Shown here: positions 1 through 6,149 of the stretch, one piece after another
How positions within the stretch are numbered: the stretch's first letter is position 1
Layout of the letters: each line of letters begins with the position of its first letter
NCBI GenBank assembly: GCA_024690695.1
Contig: JAILOS010000115.1
Span: 1-7,762 of the forward strand
Length of the DNA: 7,762 nucleotides
DNA from: Oscillospiraceae bacterium
GTDB taxonomy: Bacteria; Bacillota_A; Clostridia; Oscillospirales; Oscillospiraceae
Reading direction: 5' to 3'
The notes under the pieces: generated by a model
Told to the model about the DNA's origin: nothing
The model's database searches: none
The model's input: the letters and a program-made list of their open reading frames with translations, nothing else
Made by a program: the position numbers and the translations under genes

Positions 1-341
1 GCCCAGTTGCGCAGGCACAGCACGGTGAAGCCGAAGCGCAGCAGGCAGGCGACGGTCAGCAGCGCGAAAAAGAGCTCCGCGAGGAAATAGCGCACGGGGA
101 TCTTCGCGCCGCATTTTCGGCAGCGCCCGCGCAGAAAAAGCCAGCTCAGCAGCGGGATCAGGTCGATCACGCCGAGCGTGTGCCCGCATTGGGGGCAGCG
201 GCTGCGGCCGGTGACGAAGCTCTCGCCGCGAGAGATGCGCCACGCGGCGCAGTGGAGGAAAGAGCCCATGGCCGCGCCGAGCAGCACGCAGAACACGATG
301 CAGCCGGTCAGCAAACCGGGCGGCAGGTCAAGCAGGCGCAT
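1..341 (-). CDS. pilD: Prepilin peptidase (type IV leader peptidase), N-terminal part, cut by left edge
   Basis: Membrane aspartic protease that cleaves the short leader of type IV prepilins and usually N-methylates the new N-terminus. I translated 113 codons from the ATG at 341 to the window edge. A hydrophobic segment at residues 10-30 is followed by the family motif GSFL (26-29). Next comes a cytoplasmic zinc-type module with CPQC (49-52) and CRKC (74-77), and then IPVRYFLAEL (81-90), which closely matches the conserved region after the second cysteine pair. The catalytic aspartates lie beyond the left edge, so activity cannot be judged. An AAAGGAG ribosome site at 353-359 sits 11 nt upstream of the start. 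It is the last gene in the leftward pilus cluster, separated from the flavin reductase by repeat-rich DNA with no clear promoter, so it may depend on readthrough. Identity is strong. Confidence 0.9.
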   Translation of the reverse strand, partial: MRLLDLPPGLLTGCIVFCVLLGAAMGSFLHCAAWRISRGESFVTGRSRCPQCGHTLGVIDLIPLLSWLFLRGRCRKCGAKIPVRYFLAELFFALLTVACLLRFGFTVLCLRNW

Positions 342-386
342 AGGCGGTCACGCTCCTTTGGATCGGTCACGGGAATGGAAAGACGG

Positions 387-419
387 ATTGCCACGCCAGT
401 GTGCGCACTGGCTCGCAAT
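387..419. repeat. Imperfect palindromic hairpin element (ATTGC...GCAAT)
   Basis: An outer pair ATTGC (387-391)/GCAAT (415-419) surrounds a perfect inner stem GCCAGTG (395-401)/CACTGGC (406-412) with loop TGCG. The bases cac (392-394) and tc (413-414) are unpaired. The form resembles the short 'CATTGCGAG...GGCAATC' dispersed palindromes seen in intergenic DNA of many bacteria; that parallel is from memory and unchecked. No U-tract follows on either strand, so it is not a canonical terminator. Confidence 0.65.
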
Positions 420-445
420 GACAAAGACGGGGCAGCGGGAGTGGC

Positions 446-467
446 GGCGCGATGTGGGCATCGCGCC
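446..467. repeat. Perfect 9-bp hairpin
   Basis: GGCGCGATG (446-454) pairs perfectly with CATCGCGCC (459-467) around the loop TGGG. The right arm runs into the first unit of the adjacent tandem repeat. The following units contain related weaker GGCGCG/CGCGCC stems, so the whole tract looks like one family of hairpin units. No U-tract follows on either strand. Confidence 0.7.
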
Positions 468-550
468 CTACGGGGGGGTATGCGGCGCGCCGGGTCGTCG
501 CGCCCTACGGGGGGTATGCGGCGCGCCGGGTCGTCGCGCCCTACGCGGGG
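461..550. repeat. Tandem repeat, two full 36-37 bp units plus a partial third
   Basis: Unit 1 (461-497, 37 bp) and unit 2 (498-533, 36 bp) are identical except for a run of 7 versus 6 G. A third partial copy spans 534-550. Each unit begins TCGCGCCCTACGGGG and ends GGCGCGCCGGGTCG, so the GGCGCG near the end of one unit can pair with the CGCGCC at the start of the next. The array lies between the flavin reductase stop and the pilD start and has no spacers, so it is not a CRISPR array. The G-run difference suggests slippage or unequal exchange. Confidence 0.85.
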
Positions 551-568
551 ATTGGGGCGTTTGGTGCA

Positions 569-1246
569 TCAGGGCATTTTGCCCGTGGCGCCCTCCAAGC
601 CGCCGCGGTCGATGTCCGTCAGCGGGCCGGCGAGGTCGGAAGGCGGAATCTCAAAGACGCGCTCCACGCAGGTGTAGTCTGAATAGCCCATACGCGCCAG
701 CGGCTTGATCTTCTCCATGTCGATCTTGCCGTCGGGCAGGAGCACCTCGTCCGCGATGTGGACGCCGACGACCTTGCCGATGATGATATCAACGGTGCCG
801 GTCTTGCAGTCGCCGGGCAGGACGATGGTCTGCACGTATTTGCACTCAAGGTTGATCGGGGATTCCGCAACGCGCTTTGCCTTCACAAGCTCGCAGTCGG
901 CCTTGTGCAGGCCGGCCTTTTCAAACTCGTCCACCTCCGGGGGGAAGGGCGCGGCGGTGACGTTCATGGCGAAGCGCTGCGCGTAGGGCACGATGTTGTA
1001 GACGAACTCCTCCGTCGTCTCGATGTTGACGCAGGTGTCCTTGCGCGTCCCCTTCGGGGTGCGGTTGATCGACACCAGCACATAGGGCGGGTCAAAGGTG
1101 AGGTTCGTGAACTGGCTGTAGGGGGCCAGATTGTCCACGCCGTCGGCGCTTACGGTGGAAAGCCAGCCGATCACGCGCGGCACGGCGCAGGATTTGAAGG
1201 GCGGGCGGGCAAGCCCGTGGTCGTTTTTCGCGGTCTCGTAAAACAT
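569..1246 (-). CDS. Flavin reductase family protein (flavoredoxin-like, FMN-binding split barrel)
   Basis: 225 residues, the usual size for flavoredoxin-type members of the flavin reductase-like family, which bind FMN in a split barrel and pass electrons from a reductase or NAD(P)H to partner proteins. Family signatures are PRVIGW (23-28) followed by ST (30-31), the flavin-contacting NLAPYS (39-44), DPP (52-54), and the C-terminal LARMGYSDY (183-191). There is no signal peptide or membrane segment, so it should be cytoplasmic. GGAGGTG (1252-1258) is an excellent ribosome site 5 nt before the ATG. It sits between the prepilin gene and pilD on the same strand but has no known pilus role, so it is probably an inserted neighbour. 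A terminator lies only about 40 bp upstream and I see no convincing promoter between them. Its physiological partner cannot be read from the sequence. Confidence 0.88.
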   Translation of the reverse strand: MFYETAKNDHGLARPPFKSCAVPRVIGWLSTVSADGVDNLAPYSQFTNLTFDPPYVLVSINRTPKGTRKDTCVNIETTEEFVYNIVPYAQRFAMNVTAAPFPPEVDEFEKAGLHKADCELVKAKRVAESPINLECKYVQTIVLPGDCKTGTVDIIIGKVVGVHIADEVLLPDGKIDMEKIKPLARMGYSDYTCVERVFEIPPSDLAGPLTDIDRGGLEGATGKMP

Positions 1247-1278
1247 GGTCGCACCTCCGAGGATGGTTTCTCACGCGC

Positions 1279-1320
1279 AAAAATGGGGGCGCCGCCCCGC
1301 TCCCGGTCGGAGCGGCGCCC
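1279..1320 (-). terminator. Intrinsic terminator downstream of the prepilin gene
   Basis: On the minus-strand RNA, GGGCGCCGC (1320-1312) pairs with GCGGCGCCC (9 bp, ending at 1287). An alternative inner pairing, CCGCUCC/GGAGCGG, is also possible. After CCA a U5 run follows (1283-1279), and an A-rich stretch precedes the stem. It begins about 60 bp after the prepilin stop, so it most likely ends the abundant pilin transcript. Because it lies just before the flavin reductase gene, it would also limit readthrough into that gene. Confidence 0.8.
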
Positions 1321-1378
1321 TGCTTTTCATGGGTGAGGAAACTGCGCTCGTCCCATTGAAGCAGGATGTGCTTTTACC

Positions 1379-1738
1379 TTATGACTTCTTCGCCAGATCG
1401 ACCTTGTTCGTAGTGCCATTGTAAGACAGCACTACGGTGTCGCCCTTAGCAGGAGAGTAGGATCCGACATTCAAATTATCAGGGAATTCAGGAGTAATTT
1501 TCGTCCATCCGGCGCTTTCCTGTTTCAAAACGACTTCCTTTGTGGTTCCGGTCTCGCCGGTGATGGCATCGGCCATAACTTCTGCGTAAGCCGCGCGGAT
1601 GTTAGCGGCGTCAACGCCCTCACGGGCTTTCTCAAGCTGTGCGGTGAACACGGGGATGGCGATGGCTACCAGGACGGCGATGATCGCAACGACGATCAGC
1701 AGCTCGGCCAGGGTAAAGCCCTTGTTGTTCTTCTTCAT
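1379..1738 (-). CDS. Type IV prepilin (pilin subunit, PilA-like)
   Basis: 119-residue prepilin. The leader MKKNNKG ends in Gly7, and cleavage by PilD would expose Phe8 as residue 1 of the mature protein. Glu12 is the conserved mature Glu5 needed for assembly, and residues 8-31 form the hydrophobic N-terminal helix. The amphipathic helix continues to about residue 58, followed by a small globular part (about 60-119). There are no cysteines, so no disulfide-bounded C-terminal loop. I chose the ATG at 1738 because it puts the leader at standard length and has TAAAGGAG at 1750-1757; a longer frame from a TTG at 1804 has no reason to be used. It is the only prepilin in the window and has its own strong promoter, which fits a major subunit, but a minor pilin or pseudopilin cannot be excluded. 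Its base composition looks less GC-rich than its neighbours, as is common for surface proteins. Confidence 0.92.
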   Translation of the reverse strand: MKKNNKGFTLAELLIVVAIIAVLVAIAIPVFTAQLEKAREGVDAANIRAAYAEVMADAITGETGTTKEVVLKQESAGWTKITPEFPDNLNVGSYSPAKGDTVVLSYNGTTNKVDLAKKS

Positions 1739-1749
1739 GGTTTCATTTT

Positions 1750-1757
1750 CTCCTTTA
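1750..1757 (-). promoter_or_regulatory. Ribosome binding site that sets the prepilin start
   Basis: The minus-strand sequence is TAAAGGAG, 11 nt upstream of the ATG at 1738. It supports the short-leader prepilin start over longer frames. Confidence 0.75.
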
Positions 1758-1779
1758 CATAAAAATTCTGCCTTTTTGC

Positions 1780-1804
1780 TTGTCGGCATCCGGATCGCCG
1801 ACAA
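1780..1804 (-). other. Hairpin in the prepilin mRNA leader
   Basis: TTGTCGGC and GCCGACAA (1797-1804 and 1780-1787) form a perfect 8-bp stem with a 9-nt loop, about 20 nt upstream of the ribosome site. A second, weaker 5-bp stem (GCGGC/GCCGC, 1827-1842) lies closer to the 5' end. There is no U-tract, so it is not a terminator. Possible roles are mRNA stability or control of translation. Confidence 0.55.
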
Positions 1805-1897
1805 ACTGGAAGCGATGTATTTTCAAGCGGCCCGGGCGCCGCCGAAAACCAAAGGAAAACAGTATGAAAACTGGAAGTAAATTCCGAATCTCGAGTT

Positions 1898-1926
1898 ATT
1901 ATACCACAGCTTTCGCCGGTTTGCAA
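1898..1926 (-). promoter_or_regulatory. Sigma-A type promoter of the prepilin gene
   Basis: The -35 box is TTGCAA (1926-1921), the spacer is 17 bp, and the -10 box is a perfect TATAAT (1903-1898). It is preceded by TGG, giving an extended -10 (TGnTATAAT). An A6 run lies just upstream of the -35, as in UP elements. Predicted start is near 1891, leaving a leader of about 150 nt. The box sequences closely match those of the pilB promoter. Confidence 0.88.
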
Positions 1927-1978
1927 TATTTTTTCACAAGACTTTTTCAAAAGCGCGGCAGCGGGGGCGTCCTCGCTT

Positions 1979-2002
1979 GCCTTCCCCGCCCGCGGGGAAG
2001 GC
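1979..2002 (-). other. Strong hairpin between pilC and the prepilin promoter
   Basis: GCCTTCCCCG (1979-1988) pairs perfectly with CGGGGAAGGC (1993-2002), giving a 10-bp stem with a 4-nt loop, starting 19 bp after the pilC stop. No U-tract follows in the minus direction, so it is not a textbook intrinsic terminator. It may protect the 3' end of the pilBTC message, weaken readthrough into the prepilin gene, or be a dispersed repeat. Confidence 0.6.
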
Positions 2003-2020
2003 TTGGGCGCCGTCTCTCTA

Positions 2021-3232
2021 TTACATGGCAGCGTACATCGAGAACATCGCCATGTAGACCGCGATGACGATGAAGCCCGCGATGCCGGCCAGGCCGATGA
2101 GCAGCGCCGGCTCGAGCTTTGCCAGCGCTCTGGCGATCGCGTCGTCCAGCTCGGCGTCGTAATAGCCGCCGATCGTGCGCATGGTCTGCTCCAGCTCGCC
2201 GGTCTCCTCGCCGACGGCGACCATGTCCGTCAGAATGTCGGGCATCACGTTCGCCTCGCGCAGGCTGGTGCCGAGATTGCGGCCCTCCTCCAGCTTGCCG
2301 GCGAGCTTGCCGATCTCGAGACTGATATGGTAGTTCTCGATGACCTTCGCGGTGATGTTGATGCAGCGCGTCAGCGTGAGGCCGGAGGCGAGCATCGTGG
2401 TCATCGTGTTGGCAAACTGGCTGGCGGCGTTGAGACTGTTGATGTTGCCGAGCACCGGCGCCTTCAGGGCAAGCTGCGCCAGCTTCAGGCGGCCCGACTC
2501 GGTATTCCCGTAGATCTTGAAAAACAGCACGACCGCGGCGATGATCCCGAGCAGGAGCATCCAGTATTTGACGAAGAAATTCGAGATCGCGATCAGTGCC
2601 TTCGTGATGCCGGGCAGATCTGCCCCGTAGCTGTCGAAGATCGCCGTAAAGGTCGGCACGACCTTGATCATCAGCACCGCGACGACGCCGACGGCAATGA
2701 TCAGCACGAAGATCGGATAGGCCAGCGCGCTGCGCACCTTCGCCCTCATCTTGGTCATCTTGTCAAAGTGCTCGTACACGGTCTCGAAGGCCTTGTCGAG
2801 GTTGCCGCTCTCCTCGCCGGCGCGGATCGTCTCGACAAAGGTCTCGGGCAGGAGCTTCTCGCCCCGCTCGGCAAAGCTGCGCGCAAGCGAGCGGCCGGAC
2901 TCGACGTCGTCCGCGACCTGCTTGAGCATGCGCTTGAGCGGCTTGTCGGAGGTCTTGTCAGCGATCAGGTGTACGGTGCGGGCAATCGGGATGCCGGAGC
3001 GGAGAATGATGGCAAACTGGCTGCACATCACGGTGAAGGCCTTCGAATCCAGCCTGTCGCCGCCGATATCCCGGTTGAGGAAGCCTTCGGAATCCTTGAC
3101 CTCGGTGAGCTTCAGGACGATATCGCAGCTCTGTTTGATGCGGTCCACCGCGTCGAGCTCGTTGAAGCCGTCGATCACGCCGGTGACCTGCTGGCCGTCT
3201 TTCGAAACGGCGACGTATTTATACGTAACCAG
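2021..3232 (-). CDS. pilC: Type IV pilus inner-membrane platform protein PilC (GspF family)
   Basis: Polytopic membrane protein on which PilB and PilT act to insert or remove pilin subunits. From the proposed CTG at 3232 it is 403 residues, the standard family length. It has two GspF domains, roughly residues 66-190 and 270-392, each with the hallmark acidic turn (GEESG at 139-143 and GEETGELE at 341-348). Membrane segments are near 172-194, 223-240 and 375-395. The start is odd: no ATG, GTG or TTG is available in frame between the TGA at 3239-3241 and the GTG at 3178. The GTG at 3178 would delete the conserved N-terminal VTYKYVAVSKDGQ stretch and has no ribosome site. CTG at 3232 has GAGGAG 9 nt upstream and restores a normal N-terminus. 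It follows pilT by 32 bp. Identity is very strong; the start codon is inferred. Confidence 0.93.
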   Translation of the reverse strand: MVTYKYVAVSKDGQQVTGVIDGFNELDAVDRIKQSCDIVLKLTEVKDSEGFLNRDIGGDRLDSKAFTVMCSQFAIILRSGIPIARTVHLIADKTSDKPLKRMLKQVADDVESGRSLARSFAERGEKLLPETFVETIRAGEESGNLDKAFETVYEHFDKMTKMRAKVRSALAYPIFVLIIAVGVVAVLMIKVVPTFTAIFDSYGADLPGITKALIAISNFFVKYWMLLLGIIAAVVLFFKIYGNTESGRLKLAQLALKAPVLGNINSLNAASQFANTMTTMLASGLTLTRCINITAKVIENYHISLEIGKLAGKLEEGRNLGTSLREANVMPDILTDMVAVGEETGELEQTMRTIGGYYDAELDDAIARALAKLEPALLIGLAGIAGFIVIAVYMAMFSMYAAM

Positions 3233-3241
3233 CGCCGCTCA

Positions 3242-3247
3242 CTCCTC
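3242..3247 (-). promoter_or_regulatory. Ribosome binding site pointing to a CTG start for pilC
   Basis: GAGGAG on the minus strand lies 9 nt upstream of the CTG at 3232-3230. No other plausible start codon in the pilC frame lies at a usable distance, so this site is the main evidence for non-ATG initiation. Confidence 0.65.
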
Positions 3248-3264
3248 TCTGCGCGCTTGCTGAC

Positions 3265-4311
3265 TCAGAGCGCGTTTTTCTTCACATAATCCTGCTGATG
3301 GGCGTACTGCAGGGCCGTGTCGCGGGTGATCTTGCCCTCCCGCACCAGGCGAACCAGCGCCTGGTCCATCGTCTGGCCACCGATCGCCGCGCTGGTGGCG
3401 ACGGCGTTGGCGATCTGGGGCGTGTTGCCCGCGCGGATCAGGTTGCGGATCGCGTCGGTCACGAGCATGAGCTCGCAGGCCAGCGCGCGGCCGCCGCCCT
3501 TGCGCGGAACGAGCTGCTGCGTCAGCACCGCCTGCAGCGTCATCGAAAGCTGCAGCCGGATCTGCGCCTGCATCCCCTCCGGGAAAACCTGCACGATACG
3601 GTCCACCGCGTCGGCCGCGGAGCCGGTGTGCAGCGTGCCGAACACGAGGTGGCCGGTCTCGGCGGCGGTGATCGCCGTCTCGATCGTGTCGCGGTCGCGC
3701 ATCTCGCCCAGGAGGATCACGTTCGGGTCCTCGCGGAGGCTGGCGCGCAGCCCGTCGGAAAAGCTCCTCGTGTCGCGCCCGACCTCGCGCTGGTTGATCG
3801 CGCACAGGTCCGGCTTGTAAATATACTCCACCGGGTCCTCCAGCGTGACGATGTGGGCCCTGCGGTGGTGATTGACGTAGTCGAGCATGGCGGCCAGCGT
3901 CGTCGATTTGCCGGAGCCGGTCTCGCCGGTGACGAGGACGATGCCCTTGTGCAGCCCGGTGAGCTGCAGCGCGGCGGGCGGCAGGCCCAGGTTTTCGAGC
4001 TCGGGGATCTCCTCGCGCAGCAGACGCAGCGCCACCGAGGGCACGCCCTGCTGGCGGAAAATGTGGATACGGCAGCGGCTGCCGTCGATGGTCTCGGCCA
4101 GATCGAGCTCGCCGATCTCGGCCATTTCCTCGTAGCGCCCGGCGGACAACCTCCGCGCGATCGCCTCGCAGTCTTCGGCCGTGAGAACCTCCTCGCGCAT
4201 GCTTTTGATCTCGCCGTCGTGCCGGTATTTCGGGGGCAGATTGCAGATGATGTGTACGTCGGAGGCGCCGTCCTCACGGGCCTGCCGAACCAGCTCTTCC
4301 ACGGTAATCAT
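3265..4311 (-). CDS. pilT: Twitching motility ATPase PilT (pilus retraction motor)
   Basis: 348-residue hexameric secretion ATPase that drives pilus disassembly and retraction. Visible motifs: a PAS-like N-terminal domain (1-100); Walker A GETGSGKST (129-137); Asp box LEDPVEY (157-163); Walker B VILLGEMRD (198-206) with catalytic Glu203; His box GHLVFGTLHT (220-229). The AIRNLIRAGN stretch (287-296) is the C-terminal signature that separates PilT from extension ATPases, and GGQTMDQAL (311-319) is also typical. It lacks the zinc cysteines and long N-terminus seen in PilB. The ATG at 4311 lies 4 nt after the pilB stop, with GAGGA (4320-4324) inside the pilB end, so the two are translationally coupled. 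Retraction implies the pili can do twitching, surface sensing or DNA uptake. Confidence 0.97.
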   Translation of the reverse strand: MITVEELVRQAREDGASDVHIICNLPPKYRHDGEIKSMREEVLTAEDCEAIARRLSAGRYEEMAEIGELDLAETIDGSRCRIHIFRQQGVPSVALRLLREEIPELENLGLPPAALQLTGLHKGIVLVTGETGSGKSTTLAAMLDYVNHHRRAHIVTLEDPVEYIYKPDLCAINQREVGRDTRSFSDGLRASLREDPNVILLGEMRDRDTIETAITAAETGHLVFGTLHTGSAADAVDRIVQVFPEGMQAQIRLQLSMTLQAVLTQQLVPRKGGGRALACELMLVTDAIRNLIRAGNTPQIANAVATSAAIGGQTMDQALVRLVREGKITRDTALQYAHQQDYVKKNAL

Positions 4312-4315
4312 CGGC

Positions 4316-6022
4316 TCAGTCCTCTTCGTTGATCACGCGCAGGACTTCCTCGCCCGTGGTGACGCCCTCGCGCACGAGGCGCAGCGCGTTCTCCCGCAGG
4401 GAGATGAAGCCGTTCTTCGGGTCCTTGAGCTCCTTTTCGATCGCCGTGCGGCCGGCCTTGTCCGCGATCATGCGGCGCACGCGGCCGTTGACGCTGAGCA
4501 TCTCAAACACGGCGATACGGCCGCGGTACCCGGTGTCGAAGCAGTCGGGGCAGCCCTTGCCGCGGTAGAACTTCAGACCGGGCTCGCGCTTGATGTTGAG
4601 CGCGTCGAGCTCCTCGTCCGTCGGCTCGTAGGCCTCGCGGCACTTCGGGCAGACGCGGCGGACCAGACGCTGGGACACGACGCCCTTCAGGGCGCTCGCG
4701 ATCAGATAGGGCTCGACCCCGATATCCTCCAGACGCTCGATCGTACCGACGGCGTCGTTGGTGTGGATCGTGGAGAGCACGACGTGGCCGGTGATGGCCG
4801 CGCGCATCGCGATCTCGGCGGTCTCGCCGTCACGGATCTCGCCGACGGCGATGACATCCGGGTCCTGACGCAGGATCGAACGCAGGCCGCTGGCAAAGGT
4901 CAGGCCGGTCTTCTCGTTGATCTGCACCTGGTTGATGCCGGCTATATTATATTCCACGGGGTCCTCCAGCGTGACAAGGTTTACCTCGCGCCGGTTGAGC
5001 TCCCCGATCATCGCGTACATCGTCGTGGATTTGCCGCTGCCGGTGGGGCCGACGATCAGCAGCACGCCGCTGCGCACCTTGAGCATTTTGTCAAAGCTCT
5101 CGGCGTCCGGGCCGGACAGGCCGATGCTCTGGCGGTTGATGCGGCCGCCGCTCTTGTCCAGCAGACGGGCCACGATCTTTTCGCCGAACACCGTCGGCAG
5201 CGTGGAAACACGCAGGTCGATGTCCTTGTCGCGCACCCGGACGTTGAAGCGGCCGTCCTGCGGGACGCGGCGCTCGGCAATGTCCATGCCGCTCATGATC
5301 TTCAGACGGGAAATGACCGAGTTCTGCAGATCCTTCGGCACCGTGAGGATGTCGCGCATCAGACCGTCGATTCTCATGCGCACGAGCATCTCGGTCTCGT
5401 GCGGCTCGAGGTGGATATCGCTGGCGCGCTCGGTGATCGCGCGCTCGATGATGGAGTTGACCAGGCGGATCGTCGGCGCGCTGTTCACGTCGTCGCCGAG
5501 CTTGTTGGAGATGAACGCGGTCTCGACCTCGGTCCCCTCGCCGCTGGCGGCGACCTCGCGCTTCATCTCCTCGATGGCCTTCGCCGCGCCCTCGTTGCCG
5601 TAGAGCACCTGGATCGCGCGCTCCACCGCGCCCGCGTTGGCCACCATCGGCACCACGCGGTTGCGCACGGCCTTGCGCACTTCCTCGATCGCGTAGAAGT
5701 TCAGCGGGTCGCTCATCGCGAGGTACAGCTCGTCCTTCACGACGCGCACCGGCACGACCTGGTACTGCTTGGCGATGTTCTTCGGCAGCACCTGCGCCAT
5801 CTCGGTGGGGATGTTGACCTTGCTGAGGTCTATGTATTCGATGCCGAGCTGCATCTGCAGCGCTTCGATGAGCTGGCTTTCGGTGATGATGCCGTTGGAG
5901 ATCAGGACCTCGCCCAGACGGCCCTTCTGTTCCTTCTGGAGAGCCAATCCGCGTTCCAGTTCGCTCTGGGTGATCGTCCCTGCGGCAAGCAGGACTTCGC
6001 CCAATCGACGGTAGTAGGCCAC
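4316..6022 (-). CDS. pilB: Type IV pilus assembly ATPase PilB (GspE family) with MshEN-type c-di-GMP domain
   Basis: Cytoplasmic hexameric ATPase that powers pilus extension; 568 residues from the GTG at 6022. In numbering from the upstream ATG at 6046 (subtract 8 for the real protein), the motifs are: Walker A GPTGSGKST (333-341), Asp box LEDPVEY (360-366), Walker B DVIAVGEIRD (397-406), His box GHVVLSTIHT (420-429), and a zinc site CPKC/CPDC (466-469, 499-502) typical of PilB and GspE. The N-terminus has two RLGxx-hydrophobic-xxG...L...L..Q motifs (14-37 and 43-66) separated by exactly five residues, the published c-di-GMP-binding MshEN layout. The GTG start is preferred because AAGGGGGAG lies 6 nt before it, whereas the ATG at 6046 has no ribosome site and sits only about 13 nt from the predicted transcript start. 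First gene of the pilBTC unit. Confidence 0.96.
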   Translation of the reverse strand: MAYYRRLGEVLLAAGTITQSELERGLALQKEQKGRLGEVLISNGIITESQLIEALQMQLGIEYIDLSKVNIPTEMAQVLPKNIAKQYQVVPVRVVKDELYLAMSDPLNFYAIEEVRKAVRNRVVPMVANAGAVERAIQVLYGNEGAAKAIEEMKREVAASGEGTEVETAFISNKLGDDVNSAPTIRLVNSIIERAITERASDIHLEPHETEMLVRMRIDGLMRDILTVPKDLQNSVISRLKIMSGMDIAERRVPQDGRFNVRVRDKDIDLRVSTLPTVFGEKIVARLLDKSGGRINRQSIGLSGPDAESFDKMLKVRSGVLLIVGPTGSGKSTTMYAMIGELNRREVNLVTLEDPVEYNIAGINQVQINEKTGLTFASGLRSILRQDPDVIAVGEIRDGETAEIAMRAAITGHVVLSTIHTNDAVGTIERLEDIGVEPYLIASALKGVVSQRLVRRVCPKCREAYEPTDEELDALNIKREPGLKFYRGKGCPDCFDTGYRGRIAVFEMLSVNGRVRRMIADKAGRTAIEKELKDPKNGFISLRENALRLVREGVTTGEEVLRVINEED

Positions 6023-6028
6023 GGCATT

Positions 6029-6037
6029 CTCCCCCTT
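6029..6037 (-). promoter_or_regulatory. Ribosome binding site that sets the pilB GTG start
   Basis: AAGGGGGAG on the minus strand lies 6 nt upstream of the GTG at 6022-6020. It lies inside the reading frame that would follow the ATG at 6046, so it argues that the longer start is not used. Confidence 0.75.
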
Positions 6038-6065
6038 CTTTATCATTTAGCTATGGTTTCAGCTA

Positions 6066-6095
6066 ACTATACCACAAAGTGTAAAAAATTTGCAA
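6066..6095 (-). promoter_or_regulatory. Sigma-A type promoter of pilBTC
   Basis: The -35 box is TTGCAA (6095-6090), the spacer is 18 bp, and the -10 box is TATAGT (6071-6066), again with TGG just upstream (extended -10). Predicted start is near 6059, giving a leader of about 37 nt to the GTG. It shares TTGCAA and TGTGGTATA[A/G]T with the prepilin promoter. Because TTGCAA is palindromic it could also serve a rightward promoter with TATAGA at 6114-6119 (18-bp spacer). Confidence 0.8.
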
Positions 6096-6122
6096 GGGGT
6101 TTTCGCATTTTTTTATAGATTC

Positions 6123-6142
6123 TTGTAATCTTTTTGTTACAA
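6123..6142. promoter_or_regulatory. Inverted repeat TTGTAA-N8-TTACAA, possible operator
   Basis: Perfect 6-bp arms (6123-6128, 6137-6142) lie 28 bp upstream of the pilB -35 box and overlap a possible rightward extended -10, TGTTACAAT (6135-6143). The placement would suit a regulator of one or both divergent units. The sequence is AT-rich, so chance is possible. Confidence 0.35.
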
Positions 6143-6149
6143 TTATTTC

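Noticed and set aside
461..550. CRISPR array
   Set aside because: The units abut directly with no unique spacers, only two full copies exist, and no cas gene is near.
1739..1891. c-di-GMP-I (GEMM) riboswitch in the prepilin leader
   Set aside because: The conserved GEMM core and tetraloop-receptor parts are not visible; only simple hairpins are present.
1979..2002. Intrinsic terminator after pilC
   Set aside because: The stem is strong but no U-tract follows in the leftward direction, so it is listed only as a hairpin.
2003..3289. 428-codon plus-strand frame opposite pilC
   Set aside because: Antisense shadow of PilC, rich in Arg, Asp and His without recognisable domains.
4181..6118. 645-codon plus-strand frame opposite pilB
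   Set aside because: It is the complement of clear PilB motifs in GC-rich DNA, with low-complexity His/Asp/Ala/Val-rich content and no ribosome site: a shadow frame.
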